A stretch of 64,000 nucleotides of DNA from Symbiodinium natans (taxonomy: Eukaryota > Sar > Dinophyceae > Suessiales > Symbiodiniaceae), in contig CAJNDS010002505.1 in NCBI GenBank assembly GCA_905221605.1, positions 310,001 through 374,000 on the forward strand, read 5' to 3'. Positions 12,103 to 24,506 of the stretch are shown here, piece after piece. Position numbers and translations under genes: made by a program. The notes below the pieces were generated by a model, which worked only from the letters and a program-made list of their open reading frames with translations, was not told the DNA's origin and made no database searches. Each line of letters opens with the position of its first letter. Positions within the stretch are counted from its first letter, which is position 1.

Positions 12103-12205
12103 GCCGAGTACCCTTGGAGTGTGCCCCTGAGGATCGCGTAGAAGGTCCCTGCCGAGTATCCTTGGAGTGCTCAGCCCCTAGAGAACGCTGCAAGCGTCCC
12201 CCCCC
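12103..12205 (+). repeat. ~48-bp tandem duplication
   Basis: Two units start GCCGAGTA(C/T)CCTTGGAGTG at 12103 and 12151, each followed by a CCCCT(G/A)GAG-type segment. The preceding 20 bp (AGTCCCGC repeated) look like partial further units. Confidence 0.7.
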
Positions 12206-12259
12206 AGAAAATTTCGTAGAGGGCCCTGAGACAAAATAAAGCCTGCGCGAAGAATCCAT

Positions 12260-15200
12260 GAATTCCTTAGTTACCTGTGCAGAGCCGCAGGATGGGATGT
12301 CTGACTTTCGTTTTTGTGGCTTGCTGGACTGGTCTTCTCTTTCTCAGCGCTGTCAGGTTTCCTTCCCGTGCTTTTGATACATTTTTTTATTTCCCTTGTG
12401 CCCGCGGTGTACAAGGGGTCCTTAGTCGCCCCACACACCAGTTGACACTTGAAAGCTGCCTGGGTTTGTGAAAACCCAGGTGATTGCTCTCTGGCGTGGT
12501 GATGTCGTGCTCCCAAATGCGACTTGCTTCAGAGCTGTCAATGACAGAACAGGAATGAAGGCACTTACTGCTACATACTGCTACAGGGTTTGTCGGGAAC
12601 CCACCAGTGCGATCTGCAGAACTGCTTCATGTCTTTGAGGGCTGCTTGAGGTAATGCTATCCGATGTCATGGCGTGCGGTCCTCTATACGAAGCTGTCTA
12701 TACCTGGGGATTTTCCATTTCAATGGTTTGCGTCGCGCTCTTACTTTGCTGGCAGGCGACCTGCTTGAGAATGTTGTGGTTTCACTGCAGTGCAGGTTTG
12801 CTTCGTATTTCGGGAAGCTTCCACGTTTTGGCGCCAGAATCTGCCCGGGCTTGCTCCAGACGTAGACCGATTTGTCTTCATGTGACTTGGAGAAGAGTTC
12901 AGAAAGAGACACATTCACACTTTCCTTCTCATCGACAGAGGCTGTACGCTCTTTGTGCCCCCTGTCTGCTGGGCGCCACGGCAGCAGTACAGACATGTCA
13001 TGCTGAGGGCTTCCACATCTTCTCGGTCATTTAGGTCTAGTGGCTTTCCAGTACAAGCATGACATGCTTCTTGGCAGAGAGAGATACGGGCATGCTCATG
13101 CAGAAGTCCATTTGTCGCAGTGCTGCTTTGAGGTCTCTCAGTGCTGTCAACTTGTGGGATTTGCTATATGACTTTGACTTCCTCCTTTGGGCACTACATG
13201 CTTTTCACACATCAGTATTCTTTCTGACCTGTTGCGCGATGGCCTACATCTACGGCCTCCGGCTGAGCCCCGCATTGGATGCGAAGGGTCTCACGCACCC
13301 ATCCGACAAGTTTTGGCGAAGTTCTGGCTCGTGGTCGCTTGGCATGTGTCAGTTTCAGCTCCCGTTGGGGGCGCATGCGACATAGATGGCGTGTCAGTCT
13401 GCACGTGCTTGAGTCCTTGAATGACATGAAGATGACATGAAGTGCGCAACTGCAGGTGCATCTTGATGTTGACTCCTGTTGGCGTCGTTGTTCGCCTCTT
13501 GCACCTCTTTCTTGGAACTGCTTTATGGGGGGTCCTCCTGGTCTTGGTCGAGGCCTATTGCATCCTATTGCCAAATGCTCCAATCATGTTCTGGAGAGCT
13601 GAGCTTTCAGTGGACTTCAGTAGACTTCTAGAAGCACAGGGACTGCAGCACCCTCAGTGCCGCTTTCCAGTGTTGAAGAGATTTTTTGTGAAGCACGATG
13701 CCGCGCATAGCATGTGATAGGTTGTATATGCATGACTACGTAGTTGATATCATCCATCCGGTCCATGTCCATCTATGCCTTCTCCGATGTAAGGGAATCA
13801 GCCTCAAGGGAATCCCCTGCATGCATGCCTGCATGCATGCCTTTTGCACGCCCGTATGAAATGCATGTAATGCATGTAATGCATGTAATGTGCGTAATGC
13901 ATGTAAGGCATGTAATGCATGTAATGTGTGTAATGCATGTAATGTAATAGTACTGTATGTAATGAATGCAAAGTATGTACTGTATGTAAGGTACCTAATG
14001 TATGTAATGCATGAAATGCATGCAATGACGTACTGCATGTGCGTTTGTAGATATTTATGTATGTATGTATGTATGTAGGTACGTACGTACGTACGTACGT
14101 ACGTATGTATGTATGTATGTATGTATGTCATAGGAGTACGTGTGATACGGACAGAGATTCTGTTCGCTTTTGTTCATCCCATGGTCTCTCAGTAGCAGCT
14201 TGATAGCGAAGGATCCCGATACAAGTACTTGCTCAAGTGAGCCTGCACTATCCTTCGATTGTGACAAGAACGGGCCTTGGAGCGAGCTTGTTAGAGGAGT
14301 GTTCTAGGCTTCCACATCTGGCCGCGATTTGCGAACTTTTGAGTTTTGATTGGTGTTGGAACCAGACACCGCATTTGAGCATCCTTGAGCACCTCGCTCC
14401 CCGTCCTCCCCCATTGCTGATGCCATTCCTGCCGTACCTCGTTGTTCTTACTGGCCCGGTTGTCGGGATCTGCTCGCCTCAGCCATGCACCCCACGAGTG
14501 AGTGAGTAGTTCTTGAGCCTACGGCCTGTGCAGGGTGAACGGGCAGCTTGGTCCAGTCTCTGCGGGACGCCGGGAGCTGTGGCTGGAGTGGCGGGCTTCT
14601 GGGCTACGGCTCATCTGTCGCGTTCGGCTGTTCCTGTGACACTGGGACAGCCCATGGTGTCGGGGCTTCCCATCTGCCACATTTAGGATTTTGATCCGCT
14701 GGCGCCGCTCTCAGAAGTAGGTGCGTGTTGTTCAGGGTGTTTTGTTTCTCTAGGCCTCCCTCAGAAGTAGGAGCAGGCTCTCTCTAAGTGCAATGAAGGG
14801 AAATGAGCAGGGTGTAGCGAGGTGGCGGTGGTGTTGGGTGGGAAGGGCCAGGGCACGTGATGGAAGTTGGCGCGAAGGGGCACATGTGCGGACCACACTG
14901 CAGATCTTCAATCCTTGTGTCCACCATAGTGGCATACGAACCATGCGGCCTTCTTCGACATCTTGTGGTCGTTCTACTATCGTTATTGATTGTATGCAGT
15001 CGCTAAATGCGTCTCTGCGGTGTGCTTTTGCCTGGGTGGAGCGCTTGCTGAAGCCGTTGTCGACGACGTGTTGGATGGTCGCCGGCCTCTCCGCGTGCAT
15101 CCCTGCGAGCCTTTCTGCTCATGCTCGTCCAAGCTGATGCTCGTCCAAAGTCGAGGACCTCTGAGTAGAAGTGATGCCACCGAGTGTTTCTTTGCAGCCG

Positions 15201-18200
15201 AGCAAGGCTTCAAGGGCGTGTGGGCTCACTCTTGACCGCTAGCAGTCGAATGAAGCCCCCAAGAAATGCTCCTGGACTCTGTTTCTTCTGGCGTTTTTGT
15301 TTCCACTTCGGGGGAGTCCCGTCCGCTCCATCCTTCTCAATTGAACAGTTGGAAATCCCGTCTTATGCACAGTGGCTCGTTTGTCGACAGCACGGGGTCA
15401 TACTGCACCGTATTCCCATCTTTTCATTAGCAACAAGAAGGCTGTTCCATTGAGAAATCAACCAGTAGAGGAGTGCTGTCGGCACACTTGGGGGGAATCA
15501 TCGGTTTTGACAGACTCGGCAGGTGGCGTTGATCCAATTTTTCGTTATTGTGGCATTTCTGGGCCGAGTACTCAGTCGGAACGTTCTACTTGCCCATTGG
15601 CCCATTATGCCAATAATGCCAATTGCCTACTCACGCTTCTCACGCTTTAAGGTGTGGCCCGCCTCATGATGGAGCTTGATTTCGTGGAGCCCATGTTGGA
15701 TCTCGCGCACATAGGGTTGAAGAAAAAAACCAATTGATAGTGACAAGCTGGCTTTTTGTGGAGGCGGTTTGTCGACTGGTGCTGAAGGTTGCGAGTTAGG
15801 ATCTGGAAGATTTGGGTCTTCTCACTGTGACTTGGTCGGTTTTGAATGCTGAATTCACGCTCCTTGATATGGCAAAAGTACATTCATCTGGGGAGTGGAG
15901 ACAAAGATGGCACGTTCCTTCCAAGTTTTGCTAGACCTTATGTACATCTCTGTATCCTGCAGTCCTTCCGAGCTTAAAAAGCTCGAGCGAATCTGCAAGA
16001 TCTGCCTGCCTGTGTAGATATGATTGGGGTCGATGACCTTGAACATCTTCATGTGCCTTTGAAGCGCCATAGGACCCAGCAATGTGTGTCAAAGCAGGCC
16101 ATTTTTCAGCTCCTGGTGACGGCTACTGCACGCATCACGAGAGCAAAGCTTGCGTTCCTCGCGCCTGCACTTTCTTGCTTCTGGAGTATCAGCTTGGGAA
16201 CTCTCGCGTCTTCATTCAGCAGTCTTGGCAATGATCGTCGCCATGTGAAAGCTCAGAACCTACATTGAAGCCCCTGTGCAAAGCACCATGGTTACTGCCT
16301 CAGCAGATGTCCCAGCGCAGATTACAAGAACTTGTGAAGCTCTTCGTCAAAACTGGCAGGTGCTGCGTACGTTGGGATTGGCTGCTCTGCTGGGTGTGCT
16401 CCAGCAGACGCATGCCGTGACAGCTACGCCCTGAGCTGTGCCGACACGTGATTTCTGCAAGCCCCGTTTCCAGGTCTGTACTGCATGATTCTCCCAGGTA
16501 AGGCCGCAGCTGGACAACCACCACTGCAAAGACGCTTGCGCTGCGAATCATTGCGATTGGGTATAGGTTGGTGCGAAGGGCTTGAAGAATCTGGCATTCA
16601 CGGAGCACCAGCTGGTAAGGTGATGTGCCAGAGATTTGGCCAGGACCTTAATGTGTGACTCTGCACTGGCCCTGGGCCCTAGTCGCCACATGAAATCAAA
16701 GAGCAGGGTGCTTGCTTCAGGTCGTCGCAAGTGCTGGACGTAATCGTGAAAAGTGAACACGCAACCAAATTTCACGAAGAGATCGATGTACTCGTAGGGG
16801 CACAGAGCTGCGGTCTCTTATTCCCCGATGCACAAGACATGACTGTGTCAAGTTCCGCTTGAGTCTTCGTGAAATGTCTTCGGAACGACTTGTTGAAAGG
16901 CTCTGTTTTCCGGTGGCGGTGGAGGGGTCAGAGCATGTGCAAGGCATGAAGGCCCTGGGTGAAGAGTTCCGCGACATTGCAGATCCAACCGAATGTGTGG
17001 CCCAGTGTGACAAGGCCAGGATTGTCATGCTTGTATATGCTTGTCAGGCTTGTGCGCTATGAATCCAGCAATAGCAATGCAAGTTGCATGCGTTGCCAGG
17101 TTTATCCTGCCAAGAAGGCCTTCTTTGATTCCTGGGGCTACCATGCACTTGTTCAGAACAAGGTGGCCAGTGAAACTCTAGTCAATGTGAAGGCCCAGGA
17201 CACGGTGGCGCTTGCATCGAAGCCGGAGAATCCCAGATCGCCCGCTAGACATGTTGCTTTGACTTACTCACTGCCAACTGAAACTCAGTGAGTCGTGCCA
17301 GGCTTCCCCAGAAGCGCTGACGCGAAGGTGCTGAATGACCCAACAGGTAGGTTTGTCACGCCTTGAGCACTCTGCTGCCCTACAAGGGTGGAGCAGGAGG
17401 GGTTCTGTGGATGTGCGCTGCTGCACAATGGCATTGATAAGCATGTCCCCACGAACTCGACCCCGCACCGAACCACAGTGTCACAGGCATTTGCTGTGAA
17501 AAATGGTTTTCAGGGGCAGCAGTGCTATTCCTGATGCTATGTAGGCTGAGAGCATCCACCAATGGTGACGCTCGAAGTCTGAATGAAGACTTCGGCTGAG
17601 AAGCGTGGAGCATCTTACCTATGACGAGTCCTCATGCTGTTAGAAAGGTGCAGCAGGGTTCAAATGAGGCAATTTGCCTCGTTGATTTATTGAGTTTACT
17701 TGGGGCATTGCGCACTTTGCTTTTGGTAGTCTTGCGAAATTGCGAAATAGAGTGAGTGCTTTGTGAAGTCCTCGAGGCCATCCCGGATCTCCTCGAAGAG
17801 CACAAGCTCGACAGATGCAGCACGCTGGGCTTCTGACTCAATCCTTTGTCAGAGACTCCCTAGCAGCCGGTCGTAGGTTTTCAGGTTTTTTGGATTAGAA
17901 TGGCTGTTTTTTTAGGTCGCATGGCAGATGCTCTGCGACATGCCGCTTGCGAGCTGCTGCGGGACGACAAGGAGCCGCTGCTCGGCATTCGACTGACAGC
18001 TCAATCGTGTCTTTTCGACAGGAGTTCTTCCTTCCGTTCTTTCACCCAGTGGCTTCGACGAATTTTGGGGACTACTAACATGCTTCAGCCGAAGAGGATC
18101 GGTCGATGTATGCTGCGCTGTGACCCAAAAAAGCTGGAAGGTACACGAGCCCGACGGCACGGACAGCCAGCCCAGCTACGACAGGTGGGTGGCGGTAAAG

Positions 18201-21200
18201 AGGGGTCTTGAGAATCAGACTAAGAACTAGCCATAGCAGACTGCATTGAGGGGGCTTCTCGTCTTGGTCTCATGCATTTGTGCAGGGGTGCATGCAGAGG
18301 CACAGAGCCAGTTTGAGCAGGTGGGTGCAGTCTCTGCGCGGGCATGAGGAGGGTGCCACGCTCGGAGTGGTTTTGCATCCTGAGCTAGAGCATGCTAGAG
18401 CAGAAGCTTAAAGCATGTATATTCTTGTAAACAATACGAGAGAAATGCCGCAAGACGCATCCTTGCCACGTGGGGAATTTCCGTTGACCCTTTGCGTTAA
18501 CGACCGGGCTGTGAATTTGAGAGGCCATTGTCGCTACTGCTACATAAGTGCCCGGCAGAAAGCGGAACTGGCTTGTTGGTTCGCTTGATTCTCGATGGTT
18601 CTAAGTTCTTTGTGCTGTTGTATGGTGCTGTTGTCTATGGGTGTTCTGTTGTGTGCTGCCGTCCAGTGTTGGTGCTTGAATTCATAACTAGACCTCCACC
18701 GAGCCTTGCAGCAGGCCACCCTTCGGATGTAGTTATTGTAAATTTTCACTACAAATCCACCTGTTGCCAAGAACAGGCGCTTATCGGGTGGAAGGAACCG
18801 CCATGAATAACTGATGTGCGAAGCGCCCGCCGGCCAGCAATGTCGGGGAACACTGGGGACTCTTGGTGCCTCTTCTTGCAAACTCGTGTCTTCCAAGGTG
18901 ATGAGCTCGTCATTCTTGCGCTGGCGATGTTGTGCGGAATGGCAGTGCAGCCTGTGCCGAGCTTGTGCACCCCTGCGGTCATTTGTGCTGCTGTCAGGCA
19001 TACAGGTGTTTTTGGAAACGCGCTGGGTTTGAAGGGGTTGTGGGCCTCGGTGGGCGGGCCTCCTGCTAAATTTCATTGCCCTTGTGGGTCTGCTGCAGTG
19101 CCTTGTGATCTCCAGCTCGTGTCCCGGCAGTTAGGTGCAGAAGAGTGGCTATCGAGTTCCATTGATGGATCCTTGCAATGCCAAAGAGTCCCAGATCCCA
19201 GCTTTGCATCTTGCCTCTTGCTTTCTGCATGATGCAAGCACATAAGGACTTGCGTGCAGTACAGGCATGCGCAGCAATATGAGGTCGTTCTTGGCATACT
19301 GGGGAAACGATGACCAGCACTGGGTCTGGCTTCAGCTTGGATCCAATATGCTAGATCCTGTTTTCACATGCAGTTGTTTCAGGTCCTGCAGTTCGCATCT
19401 CTTCTCAGGCCGCTGACAAAGTGAACTCTCTGGCTGCCTCTTCCAGGCAAGACAAGGCGACTGGAGACTGACTTGTTTGTCGCTACTGATGTTGCGATAT
19501 GTTGCGATGTTCCTTGCTGACACACACACACACATTAGCTTAGCTTCCGCAGTTTATCTGAGGCATTCTCGTAGGACGTGGGCGTTGATTGTTTTCATGT
19601 GTTTACCCACTGCAGCAGCGAGAGCCATCTTTGGATCTTGAGGTGCTAGTCGAGTTGAGCGGCTCCTACAGCTACACAGCTTCGTTTGATTCTGAGACGT
19701 GAATAAGCACAGCTCAGTGCGGATGGCAGCGATGTCATTGCTATGACCTTTTTACAATCTACAGTCCTTTTCCTGTGCAACGAAGCAGGTCCCCTAAGTT
19801 GGGTCTCAGAGTGGCGTGGACATTCACCCGCACAATCATCTTGTTGCCCGTTCACAGAGCTCGTGGCATCGGCCAGGACAAACTAGCCTTTTTTGGCTGT
19901 GTGCGCAGGGTGCATGAATTGGCAGTGCTGTGTGAACAAAGCTGGAGATGCGAAGATTTCCTGATATGGAGTACGATGCTATCTTTCAATAGTTGTGTTG
20001 TGAAAGTGTTCCACTCGAGTCGCCACTCGAGTGTGGATTGTCGCGAATGAAGTGTCAGAGTAAGAAGGCAAAATGTGCAAGGCACGAAACAGGCTCAGAT
20101 GGCAGCAGCTCGCTCACGTGCACCTTCTCTTCCTGAGGCCTCTGAGGATCCAAGCCAAACGGCTTCGATGGCTGCGAGTGAAGTGTCTTGGTTGATGATT
20201 TATGATTGAGTTCTGCAATCAGTTGCAAGAACAGATGCCAAGGTAACGACAGTTAATTCGCAACCTGAGACTTGGCTCGTAGACAGAGTCGCAGGCAAGA
20301 TTCTTATTCAGGACTCGTCTGTGTCGGCTTTTCTCAAGTAGGTGAAGAAAAGAGAAAGGCTCGCTGGCGCAGAAAAGAAAAAGCGTACACACATGTTGTC
20401 GTTGTGCTATTTCCATTAATGTGTATCTTGCATGGCTGTGAGTTACAGGGCTTGCCGTGATTGATGTTTTCTTGTCTGGTAACGCCGTATATGCATTGTG
20501 ATGCATCCCCCATGGCAGCTTCGAATCTTGCACGGTTTGACAAAGGAAAGGTAGCACAAAAATTGTGACGAAAGTGAACCTGTGCCGTACCCTTTGCTTT
20601 GGTGCTTGATGTGGTGCACCTGTAGTTGGCAGGAGGCAAAGATGACTCCATCCGAAGTGCTGGACGTTGAGGCACTTGACGGGGCAGATTTCGGGGCGAG
20701 CACCGAAGTAACTTTTGGACCCGTGTTCGTCTTTCGTTTGTGTAATCACGGGTTGGCCAAATCACGGGTTGCCTGGTTCAATTTACACACCCGACGACAG
20801 TGTACATGCAATATCCTTCATAGCGAGATACACGGCATACATTTATCCCCTGTAAAACATCAAACTCTTGGTTTAGTACAAGCAGTGTAGTCGAGAGCGA
20901 TAAAGTGGAAAGGAACCCAGAGTAAGCAAGTAAGAGAGAATGTACGAGAGATTCGATTCGAGAAGAGGGGAAAGGAGGGTAAAGAGGAGACAGCGGGTCT
21001 GCTTGCTTAACTGGGTGAAGAAAGATGAAGTTGCCCGCGTTCCCTTGCCAAACCCGGGCATGGGGGCGGGTGTCGGCGGACTTGACTCACGAGATTTCAA
21101 GTACATCTCTTGGTGCAACAAGGAGGTGGACGATTCGCAAGTTTCGCGAGTGCGAGCTGATGCCAGCCCAACACTCATCTTGCTGAATTCTTTCGGGTTC

Positions 21201-21770
21201 GTAGCCTTCTCATGCGTGCTCACGAAAGTAGAGACACTGCAAGGACGGTGCAGGTTACCAAATCGGCTTGAGGTAGTTGACGTGGAGGACGGTTCCCGCT
21301 TTCTGGAGCTTGCCTTTGAAAATCTTCACCTTGCTGTTTGGCTTGCCATGCAGACACCGACCGCAGAAGCGGAAGAATTGAAAGGACTCATTTTCGCAAG
21401 CTGCCTTGGATCCCAGCTGTGAAGCTCCTTCTGTCCAAGCAAGCATATCAGGATACGGTGAAGGAAGCAAACGACCGAGGGCCATTCTCAGCGTGGATGC
21501 GGTGACCTGGCGGTGAATAGTGGACATGGCCATAGCTTCGACATGCTCAATACATTATGACATCGCTACACCCATTCGAGGACCCCGAAAGGTCGAAGTC
21601 AGTTGCAGAGGCTGTCGCCGAGGCCGTGGCCGAGTACTGGAGGCACCCGCTTGGCACCCGCTTTTCAGAAGTTCTGCGGCCTCAGGCGGTTGATGCTGCA
21701 GAGGCACGGATGAACCTTTGAACTTTCAAGGTGCCACGTGTACTTTTTGGTGCACTTTGCCTGCACTTCA
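12260..21770. other. Gene-poor region without identifiable gene
   Basis: Apart from simple repeats at 13858-14130 I see no assignable gene. On the minus strand around 13040-13170 one frame is protein-like (Lys/Leu-rich), and around 12670-12990 another frame is open, but they are out of phase and match no family I know; retroelement debris is a reasonable guess. On the + strand, 20640-20730 is open and acidic but isolated. No RNA gene was found. Confidence 0.25.
13858..14130. repeat. CATGTAATG minisatellite grading into (GTAT)n and (GTAC)n
   Basis: Units of 9-10 bp (CATGTAATG with variants) run to about 14030 and are followed by tetranucleotide arrays GTAT and GTAC to 14130. The Tyr/His/Ile/Thr repeat frames across it are not genes. 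Confidence 0.9.
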
Positions 21771-21776
21771 CATGAG

Positions 21777-21890
21777 GCTGCAGAGGCAGCAGAGGCAGAA
21801 GTGGAGGCCATCATGAAAGAGGAGGCAGCCACTGGAAGAAGTCATGCAAAGGACCAAGTCCAACTAACCCCCTGGAGACCGCAACAGGTA
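21777..21890 (+). CDS. Exon of an unidentified coiled-coil protein
   Basis: After an AG|G acceptor at 21776 the + frame reads an Ala/Glu-rich segment (AAEAAEAEVEAIMKEEAAT), typical of coiled coils. The 3' end is uncertain: a GC donor after KEE, or read-through to about 21890. It has the same style as the exon cluster at 24.1-24.5 kb, so both may belong to one gene with a long intron between. No family is recognisable. Confidence 0.4.
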
Positions 21891-24124
21891 CTACGTCGTG
21901 CACTTCTTGATCCAGAAGGTGAAGCCAGAAGAAGAAGGGTGCAGGCTACTAGGGCTTCTGGGGAAAGCACTAGGCATCCAAATCTACAACGCTGTGTCTT
22001 CAGCATCCTCATGAACCAATGCTATATTTGTTGCTACGCCACTTCTTTGCAAGTCAGTGCAGCCTGCGTGACAAAGAATATCTCAGTCAAGGCATCTATG
22101 TAGCTGCCGTTGCTGCAGCCGAGAATGTTTCTGATGGGGAGCTCCTCCTTGACCCGAGTAGCTTACTTAGCACTGCGTCCCTCAAACTGAGTCCCAAAGT
22201 TTTCCCCGTGATCACCCATTGTCTTACCCATTCTAGCCGCTTTTCAGAAAACCGAGCTCCGTTGGAGGGTTGGGGTTCGCCTATGCTCCCTTACCACAGC
22301 GGACCGCATGTTCTGTCGAGTTCAAGTTCTGTCGAGTTCGCACAAATCTGAGAGACTCGTAAGCTGTTATTTTGTGCACTTTTGCGCTGCTGAATTCGGC
22401 TGCATTCCATTCTGATTTGTTTGCTCCAGGCAAGGAAGCTGAAAGGCGGCCGCTGTCCAAGCTATTCCAGGGACGATCTTTTGCTCCGTTTTCCAGCTCT
22501 TGTATTTTGTTTGCTTTTTGGGAGTTGCTGAAATCCACGGCTCTTTGTTTGATTTCTTGCAAGGCAGAAGGAGATGGAACTTTGCGGGCCGAGCGGGCCG
22601 GGCCTGCGCCGGAGACGACCGCTACCGAGAGCACGAGGAGTGCTTTATGAGCCGAAGACACTCAAAAGAAAGACATTCGCTCATTCGCCCACGTTCGCTC
22701 ATTCGGCTTTCCTCCGACATCCTGATGCGTCTTTCGCAGGTCGACTTGGAATGTCGCAGAAAGCTTGCTTTCCGTGCGCGTGGACGTCTTCGAGGTGGCA
22801 GTTGCGGTGTGTTAATGCCCTGCACTCCGCCTGTCCGACTGTCCCTCGAAGGATCCATTGAGGACCAAGGCGACGAGCGGCAGCATGGCAACGTGACCAA
22901 GCAAAGGGAGGAGCGACGCAGATCGTGGCAGTGCTTTCGCAGTGGACATCCTTAACTCCAGACTCCAGATGCCAGGCTGTGAAACTTGCCTCATTAGCCT
23001 CTCACCCTGGAGCTCAACGTGCTTCCAGCGCACCTGCAGGTCTGCAGGACCCAGAGCACGGCATCACGCCATCATGCATTCTAGTTGCATAACGTCGCTC
23101 ACGGCATGGCCTTGCAGCACCAAGAGGAGCGGAAGCGTCCTCTCGCCAAGCGAAGCCCCAGAAAGGCATTCGAAGACCACATATGGTTGGGTGAGGTATG
23201 GCGGGTATGGTGAGGTGATGTGAGGTGTTATCGTGCTATGCCAAATGAGAGGAAACGTGCCAATGCAGCTTAGAAGGTGAATCCAACTGGCCGTCGTGGG
23301 AGAGGGTGCGGGACCAGCTACATGATGTGTGGCTTTGCTACAATGTACATTGGCGCTGCCGAATCGGTTGGAACAGGTCTGGGCGTGGACAGCAGAAACG
23401 ACTCAGGACGGTTTTCGAGAGCTTGCAAGGCTATTGTCAATTGTGTCTGCGTTCTGCCATCTTGTGAGGCTGCCGCCCATCGATTTTCCAGAGCTTCCCA
23501 TACTCATAGCAGACGGCGATGACCAAGCTGGGCCCCCAGAATGAGAACACCTGAGAACTCCTCTCCAAGCTAACGTTACTTGAGGACCTGATGCCAGAAG
23601 CTAGGACGGGGAGTAGGTCAAAAGATGTCAACCGCCTCATGGTCGCCAATCCACGCTACCAGTGGCAGGACACGCGACCTCCCAGTGGTCATTCAAATTG
23701 ATCGCGAATGCCGGCAGGCCAGGACCGTTGCAGCGCTGACATTGAGAGATCAACTTTTGTCAGGCTGCACCGGATGCTGGTGTCGGAAAGGGAGGGGGGG
23801 GGAACCCAACCAGACGATCTCCACTGCATCACGACGAGATGGATCCCAGCTCAACCACATCGCAAACGGCGATTGATATTTTTCTGTATGGACGACAGGG
23901 TCGTTTTGTCGACTAGCAAGCATGGCGGAATCCACATAGTGTTCCTAGTTTCTCCGAGGGTGGGTGGCAGGAGGCCACCGCGACCGCCAACACCAGCATC
24001 CACCTTTTTGTTGGAATGAGTTTCGGTTCAGTTTGCTGGCCGTTCCGGAGTATTAAGTGGATTGTGTTCCGGTTCAGATTTTCCCGGTTCATGGTTTCGG
24101 TTCCTATTCTTGTATCCGCAGCCG

Positions 24125-24506
24125 ATGCACTCTTTGAACTTGGAAGTTGATGCAGCTGCCGTGATGGACCCAAAAGGGGTGATCCACCGTGAGGCCAGGG
24201 CTGCGGAGTTGGAGAAGATGCGTGGAGACCTGACCGCGGAGCTTGAACATGTACGGAAGGCACACCGAGCTGTCAACGTACATGTGCCATCACGTGCTTG
24301 ACTTGTGTTTCGCTGACAGCGCATTATTCAGGAGAGGCATGACGCGGCAAAGGAGTTGCGCCAATGCTGTGTCGCAGAGGTCCGCCGTGTATCAACTAGT
24401 ATCACAAAGGGCGGCAAGCTTTTGCAACTCCTTTGCCTTCTTCCAGGCTCAGGCTGTGGAGCAACTTCGACAAGCTTTGAAGGCTGCCTTTGGTAGCATT
24501 GAGGAC
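24125..24506 (+). CDS. Three-exon cluster of an unidentified coiled-coil protein (partial)
   Basis: Three segments keep one frame and one style. The first, 24125-24259, carries EARAAELEKMRGDLTAELEH and has a GC donor (or a GT donor at 24251). The second, 24332-24379, carries ERHDAAKELRQCC and has a GT donor. The third, 24447-24506, carries AQAVEQLRQALKAAFGSIED and is followed by GA in donor position (or a stop two codons later). The introns are 67-81 bp and both internal acceptors are AG|G. Heptad-like spacing of Leu and Ala suggests a long helix. A further segment in the same phase, AQAAQEGRLNQAQM, starts at 26358. The protein is not identifiable from this, and its true ends are unseen. Confidence 0.45.
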
